DNA of 64,000 nt from Mycosarcoma maydis (GCF_000328475.2 NC_026482.1:186001-250000); one strand, 5' to 3'; positions 29,074-39,576 are shown, numbered from the stretch's first letter. A program made the numbers and translations. The notes: generated from the letters alone by a model not told the origin.

Positions 29074-30567
29074 TCACCTTCGCCCTTTGTTCGAAGCTGG
29101 AGACGCAGCTTCAGCAGCTTCCGCTTCCTCATTCTCGAGCAGCGCTTTGACTTTGCGCGCTTCGCTTTCGACGCGCAGACTCTCCATAATATAATCCAGA
29201 CCGGTACCAGGGTCGTGTTCTCCCTCCATGATGGCATCAATGCCGTTCAAGCTTAGGTTGATGCGGTGGTCCGTCACGCGGTCTTGCGGGAAGTTGTAGG
29301 TGCGAACGCGATCACTTCGATCCATACTTGCTACCTGAGCAAGCCTTCGTTCCCGATTGCCCTCAACCTCTTGTTTCAGTCTACGGTCCAACAGTCTGGC
29401 ACGCAGTACCGCCCAAGCTTTGGTACGGTTCTGGTGCTGTGATCGGCTGTCTTGCATCGATACAGAGATTCCCGTCGGCTCGTGCGTCAGGCGGATCGCC
29501 GACTCGGTCTTATTGACGTGCTGTCCTCCCGCACCTCTTGACCTCATCACCTCCACCTTGACGTCTTTGGGATCCACAAGATCGTCGGCCTTGTGTTCGG
29601 AACCTTCGGAGATGGGCAGCACCATCACTGCGATGGTCGAAGTCTGAAGCTTGCCCAGGCTCTGTGTGGATGGGATACGCTGTACACGATGTACGCCGGC
29701 TTCGTACTTGAGTTTCTTGAAGACGCCTTTCCCCTTGACTTCGATGATGGCTTCCTTGAGCCCTGAACCGGATCCAGATGAAGATGTTGACACGTCGACG
29801 CTTGTGCTCGACAGCATCTCTACCTGCCATTCGCCAGACCCATCTTCCTCGACTGGTTTCTGCTCGCAGAAACGTTGGTACATCCGAGCCACTTCCGCTG
29901 TGAACAAGGTCGACTCTTGACCTCCAACGCCGGGTCGGACTTCTAGCACGGCGCCAACCGCCTTTGCCTCGATCGGATCAGTGACGGATTCCAGAATGAG
30001 CTCTTGCATGTCTGATCGCAATTCCAAAAGCTCTTCTTCCAAAAGTAGGATCTCTTCAGATGCTAGCGCGCGCATGTCCTCATCAGGATCGTTTTGGCTG
30101 ATAGATATTGTGCTGATGAGCTGCTTGCGTTTGGCCGAGAACTTGTCCCAGGCCTGTCGTAATGGATCGAGCTCCTTCAGCTGCTTGCCTATGTCTGCAC
30201 TATCGACACCATCCGTCAGCTCTAGCAGACGTTGGCGCTTTTCTATTCTGAGCTGCGCCAGTCGTACCACCGGCTCACGGTCGATATCCAGAGAAGGCTC
30301 AGAGACATGATTCTCAGACGCTTGAAAAGCCTTGGTGGCGTACTTGCGCGCTATGGATCGAGAAGAAGACGACTTCGAGCCATGTGACCTCGATATTGAT
30401 GCGGCTGTCCAGCAGGATGCACGTGGTGGATCGAGATGCCATCGTGTGTCGAAGCGCTGTAGTGAGCTGGACGCAGCTCCTTGCTTTCCGCTAGTAGCAC
30501 TTCTGGCAGCCCTGAACAGTGGAGGGACTGCAGAGCGGCGCAGCGAGCGCAAGCTGAGTCCACTCAT
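29074..30567 (-). CDS. MRF1: Mitochondrial peptide chain release factor 1
   Basis: The frame can be read back to an ATG at 30774, but that extension runs through an AATCGTG-type intergenic motif. The start at 30567 (MSGLSLRSLRR) gives an Arg/Ser-rich mitochondrial targeting sequence and 497 residues; 30654 is a second option. The protein hydrolyses peptidyl-tRNA at stop codons UAA/UAG on the mitochondrial ribosome. It has the helical N-domain, the PGVGGQESTLFTAEV segment, the HRVQRIPSTQSLGKLQTST stretch of the codon-recognition domain, and the catalytic GAGGQHVNKTESAIRLTH with the invariant GGQ. The end VRTYNFPQDRVTDHRI is typical of RF1. The C-terminus is a short Ala/Glu-rich tail. Confidence 0.95.
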   Translation of the reverse strand: MSGLSLRSLRRSAVPPLFRAARSATSGKQGAASSSLQRFDTRWHLDPPRASCWTAASISRSHGSKSSSSRSIARKYATKAFQASENHVSEPSLDIDREPVVRLAQLRIEKRQRLLELTDGVDSADIGKQLKELDPLRQAWDKFSAKRKQLISTISISQNDPDEDMRALASEEILLLEEELLELRSDMQELILESVTDPIEAKAVGAVLEVRPGVGGQESTLFTAEVARMYQRFCEQKPVEEDGSGEWQVEMLSSTSVDVSTSSSGSGSGLKEAIIEVKGKGVFKKLKYEAGVHRVQRIPSTQSLGKLQTSTIAVMVLPISEGSEHKADDLVDPKDVKVEVMRSRGAGGQHVNKTESAIRLTHEPTGISVSMQDSRSQHQNRTKAWAVLRARLLDRRLKQEVEGNRERRLAQVASMDRSDRVRTYNFPQDRVTDHRINLSLNGIDAIMEGEHDPGTGLDYIMESLRVESEARKVKALLENEEAEAAEAASPASNKGRR

Positions 30568-31407
30568 CGACCTCCGTCCGATCTTTCGTGGTTTGACGCT
30601 TGTGACAAAGCGAAAGAGGCCGTACGACAACAGCCAGGGGTTCTTGGCGAGCATCCTCAACCTCGTGCTTCTTCCAAAATCCTGAGAAGAATCGTGAATC
30701 ACGAATGTCTTCGAGTCGGATCTCGGGCTTCTTTCAGACGCATACGAGCTCTCGTGTCTGTCTTGCCTATTCACAATTAATAATCACCAAACTTAACACG
30801 ATGAACAAAACGATGAACGGAAAAGCACGAAGCACATCACGCATGTAACTCAAGACTGGCACGAAGAGCGAAGCAGCGCCTATGGTGCCATGACCGCAAA
30901 GGTCCTCGCCATTCTGATGCGATAAGGCCAATTCGGCGTGCGGTGGTACAAGACCTGTCAAAAAATGACCGCAAGGGTTACGGTGGCAGACTGCTGATAG
31001 CGTGCTCTGCTCGTCATCACGACACTCGATGAACGCTTGCACACCTGTCTGTGTCGCTTGCGCCTTGCACCGCTTTGCCAAGCCACCTCGCAACAAACCA
31101 TCGATGTCGTGTGTGAGAGCACACGTCGATCGAGCCAAGTCGACGTGACTGGAGCGGTACTCGCCAGCCTTGATTCACTGTCCTCCTGCTCAGCTCCAGT
31201 GGTAGCAGACCCTTGCCTACCTCCGCCGGCTCTTCTGAGGTTTGCAAAGAGTGTGGGGTCCGTACAAGAAGCTACAAAATTGCTCTAGGGTGTGCCTTAT
31301 AGTAGTCCAATGTTTTTGTGTGTCGTCCGTTGCCGCTAAGCCTCGTCACCTTTTGATTGCCCGAGTCGCTTCTCAGCTTCCTTCTTGACGCTTCCCCATC
31401 TCACAGC
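30568..31407. other. Divergent intergenic region
   Basis: Shared upstream region of the release factor (left) and the bHLH gene (right). An AATCGTGAATCACGAATG motif lies at about 30691-30708. Small open frames exist on both strands around 30770-31290, but none has convincing similarity. Confidence 0.5.
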
Positions 31408-32703
31408 ATGGCTCCAGGCAAGAGAAAAAGCGCTGCTGGCAGCACATCGCCTGCCGCAACATCATCGCGAGTGGAAGCTGATGAACAAATCTTCAACAAG
31501 GATGGCACTCGTCGCAAGTCGCGCGTCCTGCGACGCAAGACGGACCACTCGATCATCGAGAGACGCAGAAGAGAAAAAATCAACGAGAAGCTGGTTGCCT
31601 TGCAAAACATCGTACCTGCTTGCCGCAAGGAGTGCCAAGACCTGATCGAACGGAAATTCACCACCCCTCTCCGCGCCACCGACGACAAGGAAGCCGATAA
31701 CACCTCCAACGTCAACGCCAACGCCAACGCGAGCAAGCGCGATGCGAAGCGCAAACGTGAAGAAGACAGGTTCGACAAGGCCAAAAACGAGATGAGCGAG
31801 AAGGTTCGCACAAGCATGGTGCTCGAGAAGCTCTGCATCATCAGCCACACGCTCGACTTTGTGGTCAAGTTGCAAGAAGAAAACAAGGCTTTGCGAGCAC
31901 TTTGCGACTGTCAGGCGGAGCGTCGCGCTTCGATCAACATCAATGTTGAGCTAGAGGAGCACTACCGCAGTGCCCACAGCTTCGATACGGCTGTGGAGGA
32001 AGGCATGGAGCAAGAAGATATCAAACAATCGGTTCTGTCGCCCTCTGGCTCGTCTGATCCAGACAGTGTCATGCAGGAGGAACAGGTAAAACCTAACAAA
32101 CGAAGGCTGCATTGGGGAAGTGACGATGTGCGCGAAGCCTCTATCCGTCATGATACTTGTCGCCACAAATGTGGAGTCCATGCTCACCATGAGGCGTATA
32201 GCCGTGAGCGCTCACTTTCACTGACAGCATCAGAACCTGATTTTGACACATTCAACGAGAGCAAGTGCTCGACGACGTCGGCTTCTCGAGAGCTGTGTCG
32301 GACATCGCTTGCTTGCAGCGCTTCTTCATCTGACTCGGCACCGTGTAGCTCGTTCTGCAGGACGCGCCATTCTTGCTGTCGAGAAGAAGAGCAGGCCTCA
32401 GAGCCCTCTTCTGACGCCTCGGATGACCCCACATCTCCTCCGCCTTGCCAGCTCAAGTGGCCTGTCATCGCTGCTAATGGTCACACCGGCTACCTGGGAC
32501 GGCAGCGACTCCCGCCCATTGTCCATCTCGGCTTGCCCAAGCATGACTCACACCTCGCTTCTATTCGACAGGACACTTTCGCTTCGCTCTACCGCAGAGA
32601 TCTTCCGAAAGCAGCGGAACCCGCTGCTTCGAGACCATTTCGTCCATTGTCCCTGTACACATCACATGTGCCGCCTCCCACTTTGTCTCGCGTCAAGCCA
32701 TAA
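31408..32703 (+). CDS. bHLH transcription factor with a long loop
   Basis: The start is the ATG at 31408 (MAPGKRKSAAG). An upstream in-frame ATG at 31357 lies in what looks like leader sequence. The protein has 431 residues. The basic region and helix 1 (DHSIIERRRREKINEKLVAL, about residues 45-65) have the His-Glu-Arg pattern of class B factors that bind CACGTG-like E-boxes. Helix 2 (about 136-163, SMVLEKLCIISHTLDFVVKL) runs into a short leucine-rich coiled coil (LQEENKALRAL). The loop between the helices is about 70 residues, rich in Asn, Ala and Lys (NVNANANAS). There is no intron signal inside it, so the length seems real. The C-terminal part is disordered, Ser- and Cys-rich. The target genes are unknown. 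Confidence 0.85.
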   Translation: MAPGKRKSAAGSTSPAATSSRVEADEQIFNKDGTRRKSRVLRRKTDHSIIERRRREKINEKLVALQNIVPACRKECQDLIERKFTTPLRATDDKEADNTSNVNANANASKRDAKRKREEDRFDKAKNEMSEKVRTSMVLEKLCIISHTLDFVVKLQEENKALRALCDCQAERRASININVELEEHYRSAHSFDTAVEEGMEQEDIKQSVLSPSGSSDPDSVMQEEQVKPNKRRLHWGSDDVREASIRHDTCRHKCGVHAHHEAYSRERSLSLTASEPDFDTFNESKCSTTSASRELCRTSLACSASSSDSAPCSSFCRTRHSCCREEEQASEPSSDASDDPTSPPPCQLKWPVIAANGHTGYLGRQRLPPIVHLGLPKHDSHLASIRQDTFASLYRRDLPKAAEPAASRPFRPLSLYTSHVPPPTLSRVKP

Positions 32704-32944
32704 GATTATTCTTTGATGCTGGTATATAGTTCAAGTGACTGCCTTCGTGCCAAAACTCCCTGCCTGCCACCCACAACTCATATCTCAGTACTGAGTCGTA
32801 TACATTCAACAGTGCCTTCATGACGAGGACGGCGCACCATGCAATAACGTGAAAGTTTGCCTCCAGACCAGCACGAGCAAAATCATGACTGACAATACAA
32901 AGGAACTGTATATATACGTTATATTCAGCCAGCAAAATATATCG

Positions 32945-33047
32945 GCGGTCTTAGTATAGTGGTCTAGTACAGCTCGTTGTGGAATTGGGTCAAATTGATC
33001 CGTTCTTCTGAGCCGAGCAGACGGATGTTCGATTCCTCCAGACCGCA
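32945..33047 (+). tRNA. tRNA-His (GTG) with a 30-base intron
   Basis: The acceptor stem GCGGTCT pairs perfectly with AGACCGC (33040-33046), followed by A73. The D arm AGTATAGTGGTCTAGTAC is typical of eukaryotic tRNA-His. The anticodon stem GCTCG/CGAGC encloses TT-GTG-G, with the anticodon at 32979-32981. A 30-base intron (32983-33012) follows position 37, the standard place. The T arm is GGATG-TTCGATT-CCTCC, with one mismatched pair. A T7 run (33056-33062) follows as RNA polymerase III terminator. Confidence 0.88.
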
Positions 33048-33055
33048 AAAAAATA

Positions 33056-33062
33056 TTTTTTT
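33056..33062 (+). terminator. RNA polymerase III terminator (T7) of tRNA-His
   Basis: Seven T residues nine bases after the tRNA 3' end, the usual RNA polymerase III stop signal. Confidence 0.8.
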
Positions 33063-34269
33063 GTTTGCCACAATAAATTCGCGAAACTATGGAATTAGCC
33101 GCTTTTGTGCGCATGTTTCGTCAATCCTGATGATAGCACAAGGCCACGTCTGGGTCGTGGGTGACTTACTTTTCGAGAGAACGTCGGCCTGAAAAATCAA
33201 AGATTTAGACTCCGAGTTGAGCATTACTTCTAAGAGCAGATCATAAGTGAATGGGACTAGAGCGCTTTCATGATTGATGATCGAAGAACGGAAGCTCTGT
33301 GTGCGCACCTGCTTCGACGGCCTCTATGTGAATGCGTAGAGCAGGCGAGAGTCTGTGCGTGTATGTTTGGGGGTAGAGTTGAAGCGCAGAAAGCGTGTCA
33401 CAGTCACGGTCGCGAGCTTCTGACCCTGTTGCCGCTTCTCCGTGGCGGTGTGACAAAAAAGCACAAGAATCGGCGGTATTGAAACTGTGCCGCTGTGCGC
33501 TGTGCCACTTACCGCTCCACACTCACGACTCCTGTCGCTCACTGCAAGCACGAAGTTCAAAACAGGTTCGGTCTGACACACACATCGCCTGCACATGGCA
33601 CACATTCACGATTCGTGATTCATCGCAAGCTTGGACAACTGAATCCATCAAACACGCCGCCATCCCGACCCACTTCCAGCTCCATCCACCCTCCATCCTT
33701 CGTCGTCAAGGCACGTGCATCTCTGCAACATCTAGTTGCCCCAACTTCTGATCATCCAGCAGAGATAGGCAGCAGACGTCGTTTGTGTCTGTATTTCACC
33801 TTGGTGCCTTTCTGGTCCGACGTCATCTCTCGTCATCACGCTCGAGCCTCGACACCGTTTCGACACAACCTCGATAGCATCCGGATCCACTTTGTCGTTG
33901 ACACATGGCCGTCTCCATCTGCATCTCTGCAACGCAATCATCACCCTATCATCTGACCGCAGTACACATTCTTGCATCCGTCACATCAAAAGCATCCCAG
34001 TATTGGCAGTCTCTCTCACGAGTCATCATTCATACAAAGCCATCACTTTCGCACCCTGCGCCCTTTTCGGCCATAAGAAGCACTTTCTACGACAGACACG
34101 ACCCCATTCGACTGCCATGAGTGTATCGCACAGATAGAGATCAGTCGCGTGTTGCGAAGCCTTTCAGCGATCCTTTGCGATCTCGTCTCACCCTTATCCA
34201 GCTTCAGCGGAGAGTGCTCAACTCTCATACCCCTCGGCAAAGCTTCTGCTTGCTCCACAGGTCATCAAT

Positions 34270-36087
34270 ATGTCACACACAAATCGTTTGAGGCGGCGCA
34301 GACCAAGATTCTCCGCAGTCCACGTGGTGGCCGCAATGACACTACTAGCTCTTTCGCTCCGTGCATCCAGCATCGCGGCGGACACGACACCCTCGCTCCA
34401 CCAGCCGCAGGCCATTCATCTGCCGAGCGCTGAGCTGACAGCAGTCAGTGATGCATCCACTTCGCTCCAAAAAGGTGCCACAGGTCAACTGGGTCAGCGT
34501 TTGGTCGCGCCAGCGCAGCAAAACGCACCTGATTCTCTCGGTCGCCGTAAGCATGTTACCTTTCAGGACCTTGATCAGCTGCAAGGATCACCCGATCTCG
34601 AACGCTCACGGCCTCTGGCCCCCAATCTGGATCGTCTGAACCTCAAATCCTCCGCCACTCTCGAGTCCGAAAATGTACTTGCGTATGAGCTGGAATCTGC
34701 TGTGCACGACACAGATCCAGATGCACATGTCCCTTCCTTGCCCGATGCTCAATTGTTTCCAGTCTCAGACCCTCGAGAGTACAAAGCCAGACATACGACA
34801 GGCCGTGCAAGAGTGGCCTACAACCAGGATCTTGTAGGCAAAGATCTTGTCGGCAAACAAACAGGCAATGGCTACGTCTTTAGTCGTCACGCTGGTGCGG
34901 ATCTCTCAATATCGGACGCTGGCGCAGCGCTGGTCAATCTTTTTACACGACGCGACTCGCCCGTCAGTCGTCCACCGTTGGTTCCCAACTCCAATTCAAG
35001 GTTACTGATCGGCCTCGTCATCGTCTGCATCATTGCTGTGGGAATCATCACGATCGCCGTCGAGGAAATTTGGAGGCGGCAGCAAGCTGGCGTGCAACCT
35101 CGTTCGCCGCTGAGAAGAAGATCAGGAGACGGACGTTCGGCGCGAACGCTGCATCGCAACGATGGCAGCTACAGCTCGCTACACACGAGTGCGTTGACCA
35201 TCCCTTCGCTCGAAGAGGAGGAAGAGCGTATCAAGACTCCACCGACATTGTCACGTCGCAGCAGTGCAGCAGCAACAACCTCGTCGACGCTATATTCACT
35301 CAACGGCGGTTCCGAGTCGGATGACGACGAGGTGGAACGCAAGTCACCCAATGATCTGCACTATCTTTCGCTTCCGTTCGGCATTGGCATCGGTTACAGC
35401 TATGCCAACATTGCCGATGGCGGAGACGCACGAACACGCATCTCGAGGTTGGCAGCCAAGCGCTCACGCAGTCGTTACGGCTCTACGCTGGCGCTTTCGA
35501 CGGGTGCGCTGCCTATTGCAGGTACCAGTGGAGTCAGTAGTGCAGATGGGCTACGGTCGCGATCACGCTCGTTCAAAGAGCTGTGTCGCGACGCCTTCAG
35601 CACTACCACATCTCGTGATATCAGCATGATCTCGGAAGAGGAGGACGAAGCCGAAATGTCGATGGCTTCGACGCCGCGATGGGGCTCGAGTCTGGTCTCG
35701 CTCGACCTGACAAGCTCGGAGAGGGGCAGTGGCACGGTGACTCCGACAGGGCCGAGTTCAGCAGGCATGCCCTCGTCCTCAGCATCCAGCATTGCGCTCG
35801 AGGACTTGACATGTCACGGTGCGTCTGCTCAGTCGGCCAAAGGACGCTACTTTGGTGTGGAAAGCGGCGCTGCAGATTGCAGCCACACGCTGATCGACCT
35901 TGGTCTCGGAACACCCGAGTTGGCTGTTTCGGATCCGGATGGGATTACGCGACCTGCATCGACACCCGGTGTGATGCCTTCTCAGATTGCGCGTCATCCG
36001 CAAGTGGAGCAGCTGCGTCGTGAAGGCCGATCTGAGACAGGCAAGCGTGTGGGAAAAGGTACTCCTACCAACGCTAAGCTTCACTAG
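34270..36087 (+). CDS. Single-pass membrane protein of unknown function
   Basis: 605 residues. The N-terminus (MSHTNRLRRRRPRFSAVHVV, then AAMTLLALSLRASSIAA) looks like a signal peptide or signal anchor. A second, strong membrane segment (about residues 245-267, LLIGLVIVCIIAVGIITIAV) is followed by basic residues, so the likely topology is a ~210-residue lumenal or external part and a ~340-residue cytosolic tail. The tail is Ser/Arg-rich with many possible phosphorylation sites and an acidic patch (SEEEDEAEMS). A short duplication DLVGKDLVGK lies before the membrane segment. No known domain is visible. The layout resembles fungal wall-stress sensors or axial-bud-type membrane proteins, but nothing specific supports that. 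It converges on the DUF7330-like gene, 147 bases away. Confidence 0.75.
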   Translation: MSHTNRLRRRRPRFSAVHVVAAMTLLALSLRASSIAADTTPSLHQPQAIHLPSAELTAVSDASTSLQKGATGQLGQRLVAPAQQNAPDSLGRRKHVTFQDLDQLQGSPDLERSRPLAPNLDRLNLKSSATLESENVLAYELESAVHDTDPDAHVPSLPDAQLFPVSDPREYKARHTTGRARVAYNQDLVGKDLVGKQTGNGYVFSRHAGADLSISDAGAALVNLFTRRDSPVSRPPLVPNSNSRLLIGLVIVCIIAVGIITIAVEEIWRRQQAGVQPRSPLRRRSGDGRSARTLHRNDGSYSSLHTSALTIPSLEEEEERIKTPPTLSRRSSAAATTSSTLYSLNGGSESDDDEVERKSPNDLHYLSLPFGIGIGYSYANIADGGDARTRISRLAAKRSRSRYGSTLALSTGALPIAGTSGVSSADGLRSRSRSFKELCRDAFSTTTSRDISMISEEEDEAEMSMASTPRWGSSLVSLDLTSSERGSGTVTPTGPSSAGMPSSSASSIALEDLTCHGASAQSAKGRYFGVESGAADCSHTLIDLGLGTPELAVSDPDGITRPASTPGVMPSQIARHPQVEQLRREGRSETGKRVGKGTPTNAKLH

Positions 36088-36234
36088 AATCGTCTTGATT
36101 CGTCGTTGCCTCTTCCTTTTTGATATGCCATGCCACTCACACATGCTGAACGATGCTCCTCTGAGCGCGGTGATGTGATCGATGCGAAAGAGAAAAAGTA
36201 TCCATGAGATGATGTGTTGAGGGATGAGTTTGAG

Positions 36235-37029
36235 TTACTGAACTACACACGAGCCTTGACGTCGATCTGGGTCTTCGTCGAACTCCTTTATGACAATACT
36301 GCCGTGACGATTGGAGATGGTGCACACGTCTCCTCTCAGCCCGCTCGCTGTGCTGGGGACGATCTTTGCTGTGCCCCTATGTTTGTGCGGTGGAGAGTCG
36401 AGCGATTTGAAACGTTGTTGCATGGCGCTTGAGACCTTCAATGAGCCTGTTTCCGAGGTCCAATTGAGTAGGCCGCTGAAACTCGTGGGGAGGAAAACGG
36501 TGATGTTTCCGTTGACCGATTTGGCGCGAATATGGAGGGGTCGTGCGCCGGTGTATGTGGGGATCGAGAGGCAGATCGAGCCAACCGAGCCGGTCTTGGC
36601 GCTGATCAGAATGGGTTTCTCCGCTGGTTTCTTGGCGGAGGATGCGCTACAAGGTCGGGAAGCGTTTTCCATCGGTATCGAAGCAGGTTTGGGTTCCTTG
36701 ACAATGTGAACGGTAGCATTGATAGGGCTCGACTTGGTGACGAGAACGCAGGATGATGCATTGCACTCTTCGTCTTGCAGCCGAGGCCGATCGTACACCG
36801 GCGGCGAAGCATCCGGTGCACTTGCACCTATTGCCAGCGTCTTTTTGATCGAAGCATTCGGCCAGTCGATGTGGATGTGACGATGCGCTTTCAGCCCCGA
36901 ACCGCCGCATGCCATCTGTTGCGGCTTCCACAGTGCTGTCACTCGCTGTCGTTCTTCGTCTTCTTGATCGGAATAATCGTTCGAGCCGAGGTCTGATGGA
37001 TGCTGCTGGTACGAATGCGAGGTTGACAT
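36235..37029 (-). CDS. DUF7330-like protein
   Basis: 264 residues from the ATG at 37029 to the stop at 36235. The first ~110 residues are polar and disordered. From about residue 145 the protein has short repeated beta-strand units with small turns: GSVGSICLSIPTY, KSVNGNITVFLPTSF, ETGSLKVSS and NRHGSIVIKEF. This 'G-xI-xVxLP' pattern is typical of the DUF7330 proteins common in basidiomycetes and of adhesin-like beta-solenoids. No signal peptide is seen, so it is probably intracellular. Function is unknown. The family name is my recognition of the pattern, not a search result. Confidence 0.65.
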   Translation of the reverse strand: MSTSHSYQQHPSDLGSNDYSDQEDEERQRVTALWKPQQMACGGSGLKAHRHIHIDWPNASIKKTLAIGASAPDASPPVYDRPRLQDEECNASSCVLVTKSSPINATVHIVKEPKPASIPMENASRPCSASSAKKPAEKPILISAKTGSVGSICLSIPTYTGARPLHIRAKSVNGNITVFLPTSFSGLLNWTSETGSLKVSSAMQQRFKSLDSPPHKHRGTAKIVPSTASGLRGDVCTISNRHGSIVIKEFDEDPDRRQGSCVVQ

Positions 37030-39576
37030 TTTTCTTCTTCCACTCTTTGCCTCTTTGCGCCCAGTTGCCCGTCGAGCATATCAAGTGATGCAGAGAAGAA
37101 TCACGAATGTAGCTCAACTAGTATCGTGCAGACCGATGTCTAGCGGTGTCGTACCGGCGACTTGGTTTGGGAAGAGCACATCCGAGGTCAGGTGTGCAGT
37201 CACATGAGCAAGCCCAACTTGGCCGCGCCTAGAGAAACAATCGTGAATCGTGAATCGTGAATCGTGAATCGTGAATCGTGAATCGTGAATCGTGAATCGT
37301 GAATCGTGAATCGTGAATCGTGAATCGTGAATCGTGAATCGTGAATCGTGAATCGTGAATCGTGAATAAGTTAAGCTTAGTTTTGTGTCTCCACAACCAG
37401 AAAAACTCACGACTCTGACTGTGGCCGCCTGAATGCATGTCCTAGCCAGCGACGCTAACCGTCACAGAGCTGTGAGCATGCCCGTGTCAGACAGGCACGA
37501 GGGTCGCAACTCACGACTTACACGTTCACAGTCGTGAGTCACAAGCACGAAGTTACCTTTTCGAATTTTAGGAGTTCGACCTAACAAAGTCCGTGACCCG
37601 CGGGGCTCCGTGCTCCGCGGCATCCGCGATGCTTTCACACCAAGTTCGTATCGTGTATCGATGCTGCAAAGATTGCCATTCCGGCCGCGGAGATTTGCAG
37701 CCTCAAAATTGAGATCGAGTGTTGCAAGAGTCTGCGATGCGTTTCATCCGGTTTCACTCAGTGTTCCAACTCCATCACACTCTCATGTTATCACAGGGCC
37801 TCGACTCAGTGATATTCTCTACCATATCACACTTTCTTGCAGGTGATACTGTAACAAGAAACTGCCACATTTAGAACATATGACTGAGACACAGCTGTGC
37901 GAAGAGGAAACTTAAATTACACGACGCGGGATAAAGCGGAGTCGCTTTGAAATATTAATTGAACTCGACAGTCCCGTTTGGAAATATTGGCGTTGCTGCT
38001 GAACATGGAGCAATCTGCGCATCGGTGTTGCAACAATCACGAATAACTTAGTAGAACGATGAGACATTGTGCGGACCGAACCTGCTCCGTTTTGACAGTG
38101 TGGACCTTCATGGTGGCTTACGTCCGCATGACGGCTGATCTAAGTGCGACGATCAGCAGCCAGAATATATGGCAATCACTGTATGATGAATGGGCCTGTG
38201 ACTACGTGCAAGTCGACCAGAAGATCACATGTACATCGGTTGCCAACAAAGCACGCTCCTTTTCTGTCCGTCCCCGTCCCCCCACCTCGCCTTCCCCCGT
38301 CCTTGCACTGCATGCAGCACTGAGCACTTGACTCTGTACCGAATTGACACGGCTTGCATATCGGAGCTGTTATCCAGACGCGGCTGTTGTCACGCCGGAC
38401 TCGCCGCGACCTGGGTCGCTCTTGTGCCAATATAGGGATTCAAAGCACTCTAAGAAGCATTAAGTTATTTGGTGGCATTTTCTCATATTCGGGATTGTCA
38501 TTGCGAACAAATTCACGATTGTGCTTCTAACAGACGGGATTCTTCAATCCAACAATCACGAGCGCGGATCCATGAACCCTGTTCGGCACCCTTTCCGCTT
38601 CTCGTGTCTTTTTTCGTAACAACAGTCACTGAGCCCTCGGCCAGCCTCAGTAAGAGACGGGACAGGAGAAAGTGAAATGTGGTTGATGGCTGGATGCATA
38701 CACCCGTGACCCACGACCGTGCATGTGTATGTACATGTTCCGTGATACATGACAAGTTGAGTTACGTGATTCACGACCGGAGACCAGGAAAAAGCCATTA
38801 GACAATATTCAAGAAGGCAAGTGTGCGTTCGCGTTGTGGCGGACACTGCCATTGGTCATTCCCACCAACCTGAGAAGCGAACGATTTCAATGTGCAGTAT
38901 ATTGCAGACCAGGTTCAATGAGACGAAGCCTGTAACTATTGTGATTGCATGTCAGAGCTCTCGCCCGGAAACCCTGGGAACAGTCTCTTTTCTGTTCGCG
39001 ATTGTCTTTGCTCATGTATCGCAGATGAAACAAAGACACGACATTCAAACGCCAAGTATGACAGGGCAAGCTTCAGTGCTTTGATCTCCCCGATTCAGCA
39101 CCTCGAACCGAATGCGCAACTGATGTTCAGGCTGTGTGAGGATTTGGTTGTGGTCAGAAAAGCTGGGTATATTGACAAGCAAACTGTCGTTTTAGTAAGT
39201 GTCAGAGAAGAGCTAGAAATACAAAAGCTAGAGGCGACGAGAGCGAGTAGAGACCGGAGAACAAGTCCAAGACCGAGAGAATAGTAATACAGAACAGGCG
39301 CCAGGATGGCCAAGGCAATAGGAGCGGTAATGAGCGTGGAAAGGCAGGATAGTGCCAAGTGGGAATAATAAACGAGAGACTCTGAGGCAGGAATTGAGCG
39401 GTGTGCCAAAAGACCCTGGAGAACACAAGGTCGGCCAGCCAAACTCGTAGTGAGAATGTGGAGAGTGAAAGAGCGTTGCTACTTGGGTAAGGTAAACGGC
39501 GTCGAGATGATGATGCGAGTGTGACAATGCGAAGAGGTGCAAAAGACATAGAAGGGAGATATCGGACAGAAGGGCT
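37030..39576. other. Intergenic region with a perfect heptamer array
   Basis: No gene is supported over 2.5 kb. The main feature is the 18-copy AATCGTG array (37239-37364). Other parts contain isolated ATTCACGATTG motifs (38512-38521) and short frames without similarity. Confidence 0.6.
37239..37364. repeat. Perfect heptamer array (AATCGTG)18
   Basis: 126 bases made of 18 identical AATCGTG units with no mismatch, flanked by AGAGAAAC and AATAAGTT. The minus strand reads as an open Ile-His-Asp-Ser-Arg-Phe-Thr repeat because 3 units equal 7 codons. This is a by-product, not a gene. Confidence 0.98.

Larger units (their letters stand above)
32704..34269. other. Intergenic region containing a tRNA gene
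   Basis: Apart from the tRNA-His gene (32945-33047) no gene is supported. An ATTCACGATTCGTGATTCA motif lies at 33604-33622. From about 33650 the sequence is pyrimidine-rich and probably forms the promoter and leader of the membrane-protein gene. Confidence 0.55.

Noticed and set aside
30568..30774. N-terminal extension of the release factor to the ATG at 30774
   Set aside because: The extension reads through an intergenic heptamer motif (FVIHDSS) and has no targeting character. The later ATG gives a good mitochondrial presequence.
30767..31138. Small minus-strand frame with CKAQATQTGVQAFIEC, reminiscent of a CHCH mitochondrial protein
   Set aside because: The cysteine spacing does not fit the CX9C pattern, and no splice path restored it. 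It is too weak to call.
37114..37438. Open frame with repeated Ile-His-Asp-Ser-Arg-Phe-Thr units
   Set aside because: It is created by the AATCGTG array: three 7-base units give seven codons without a stop. No start context or flanking coding sequence supports a gene.
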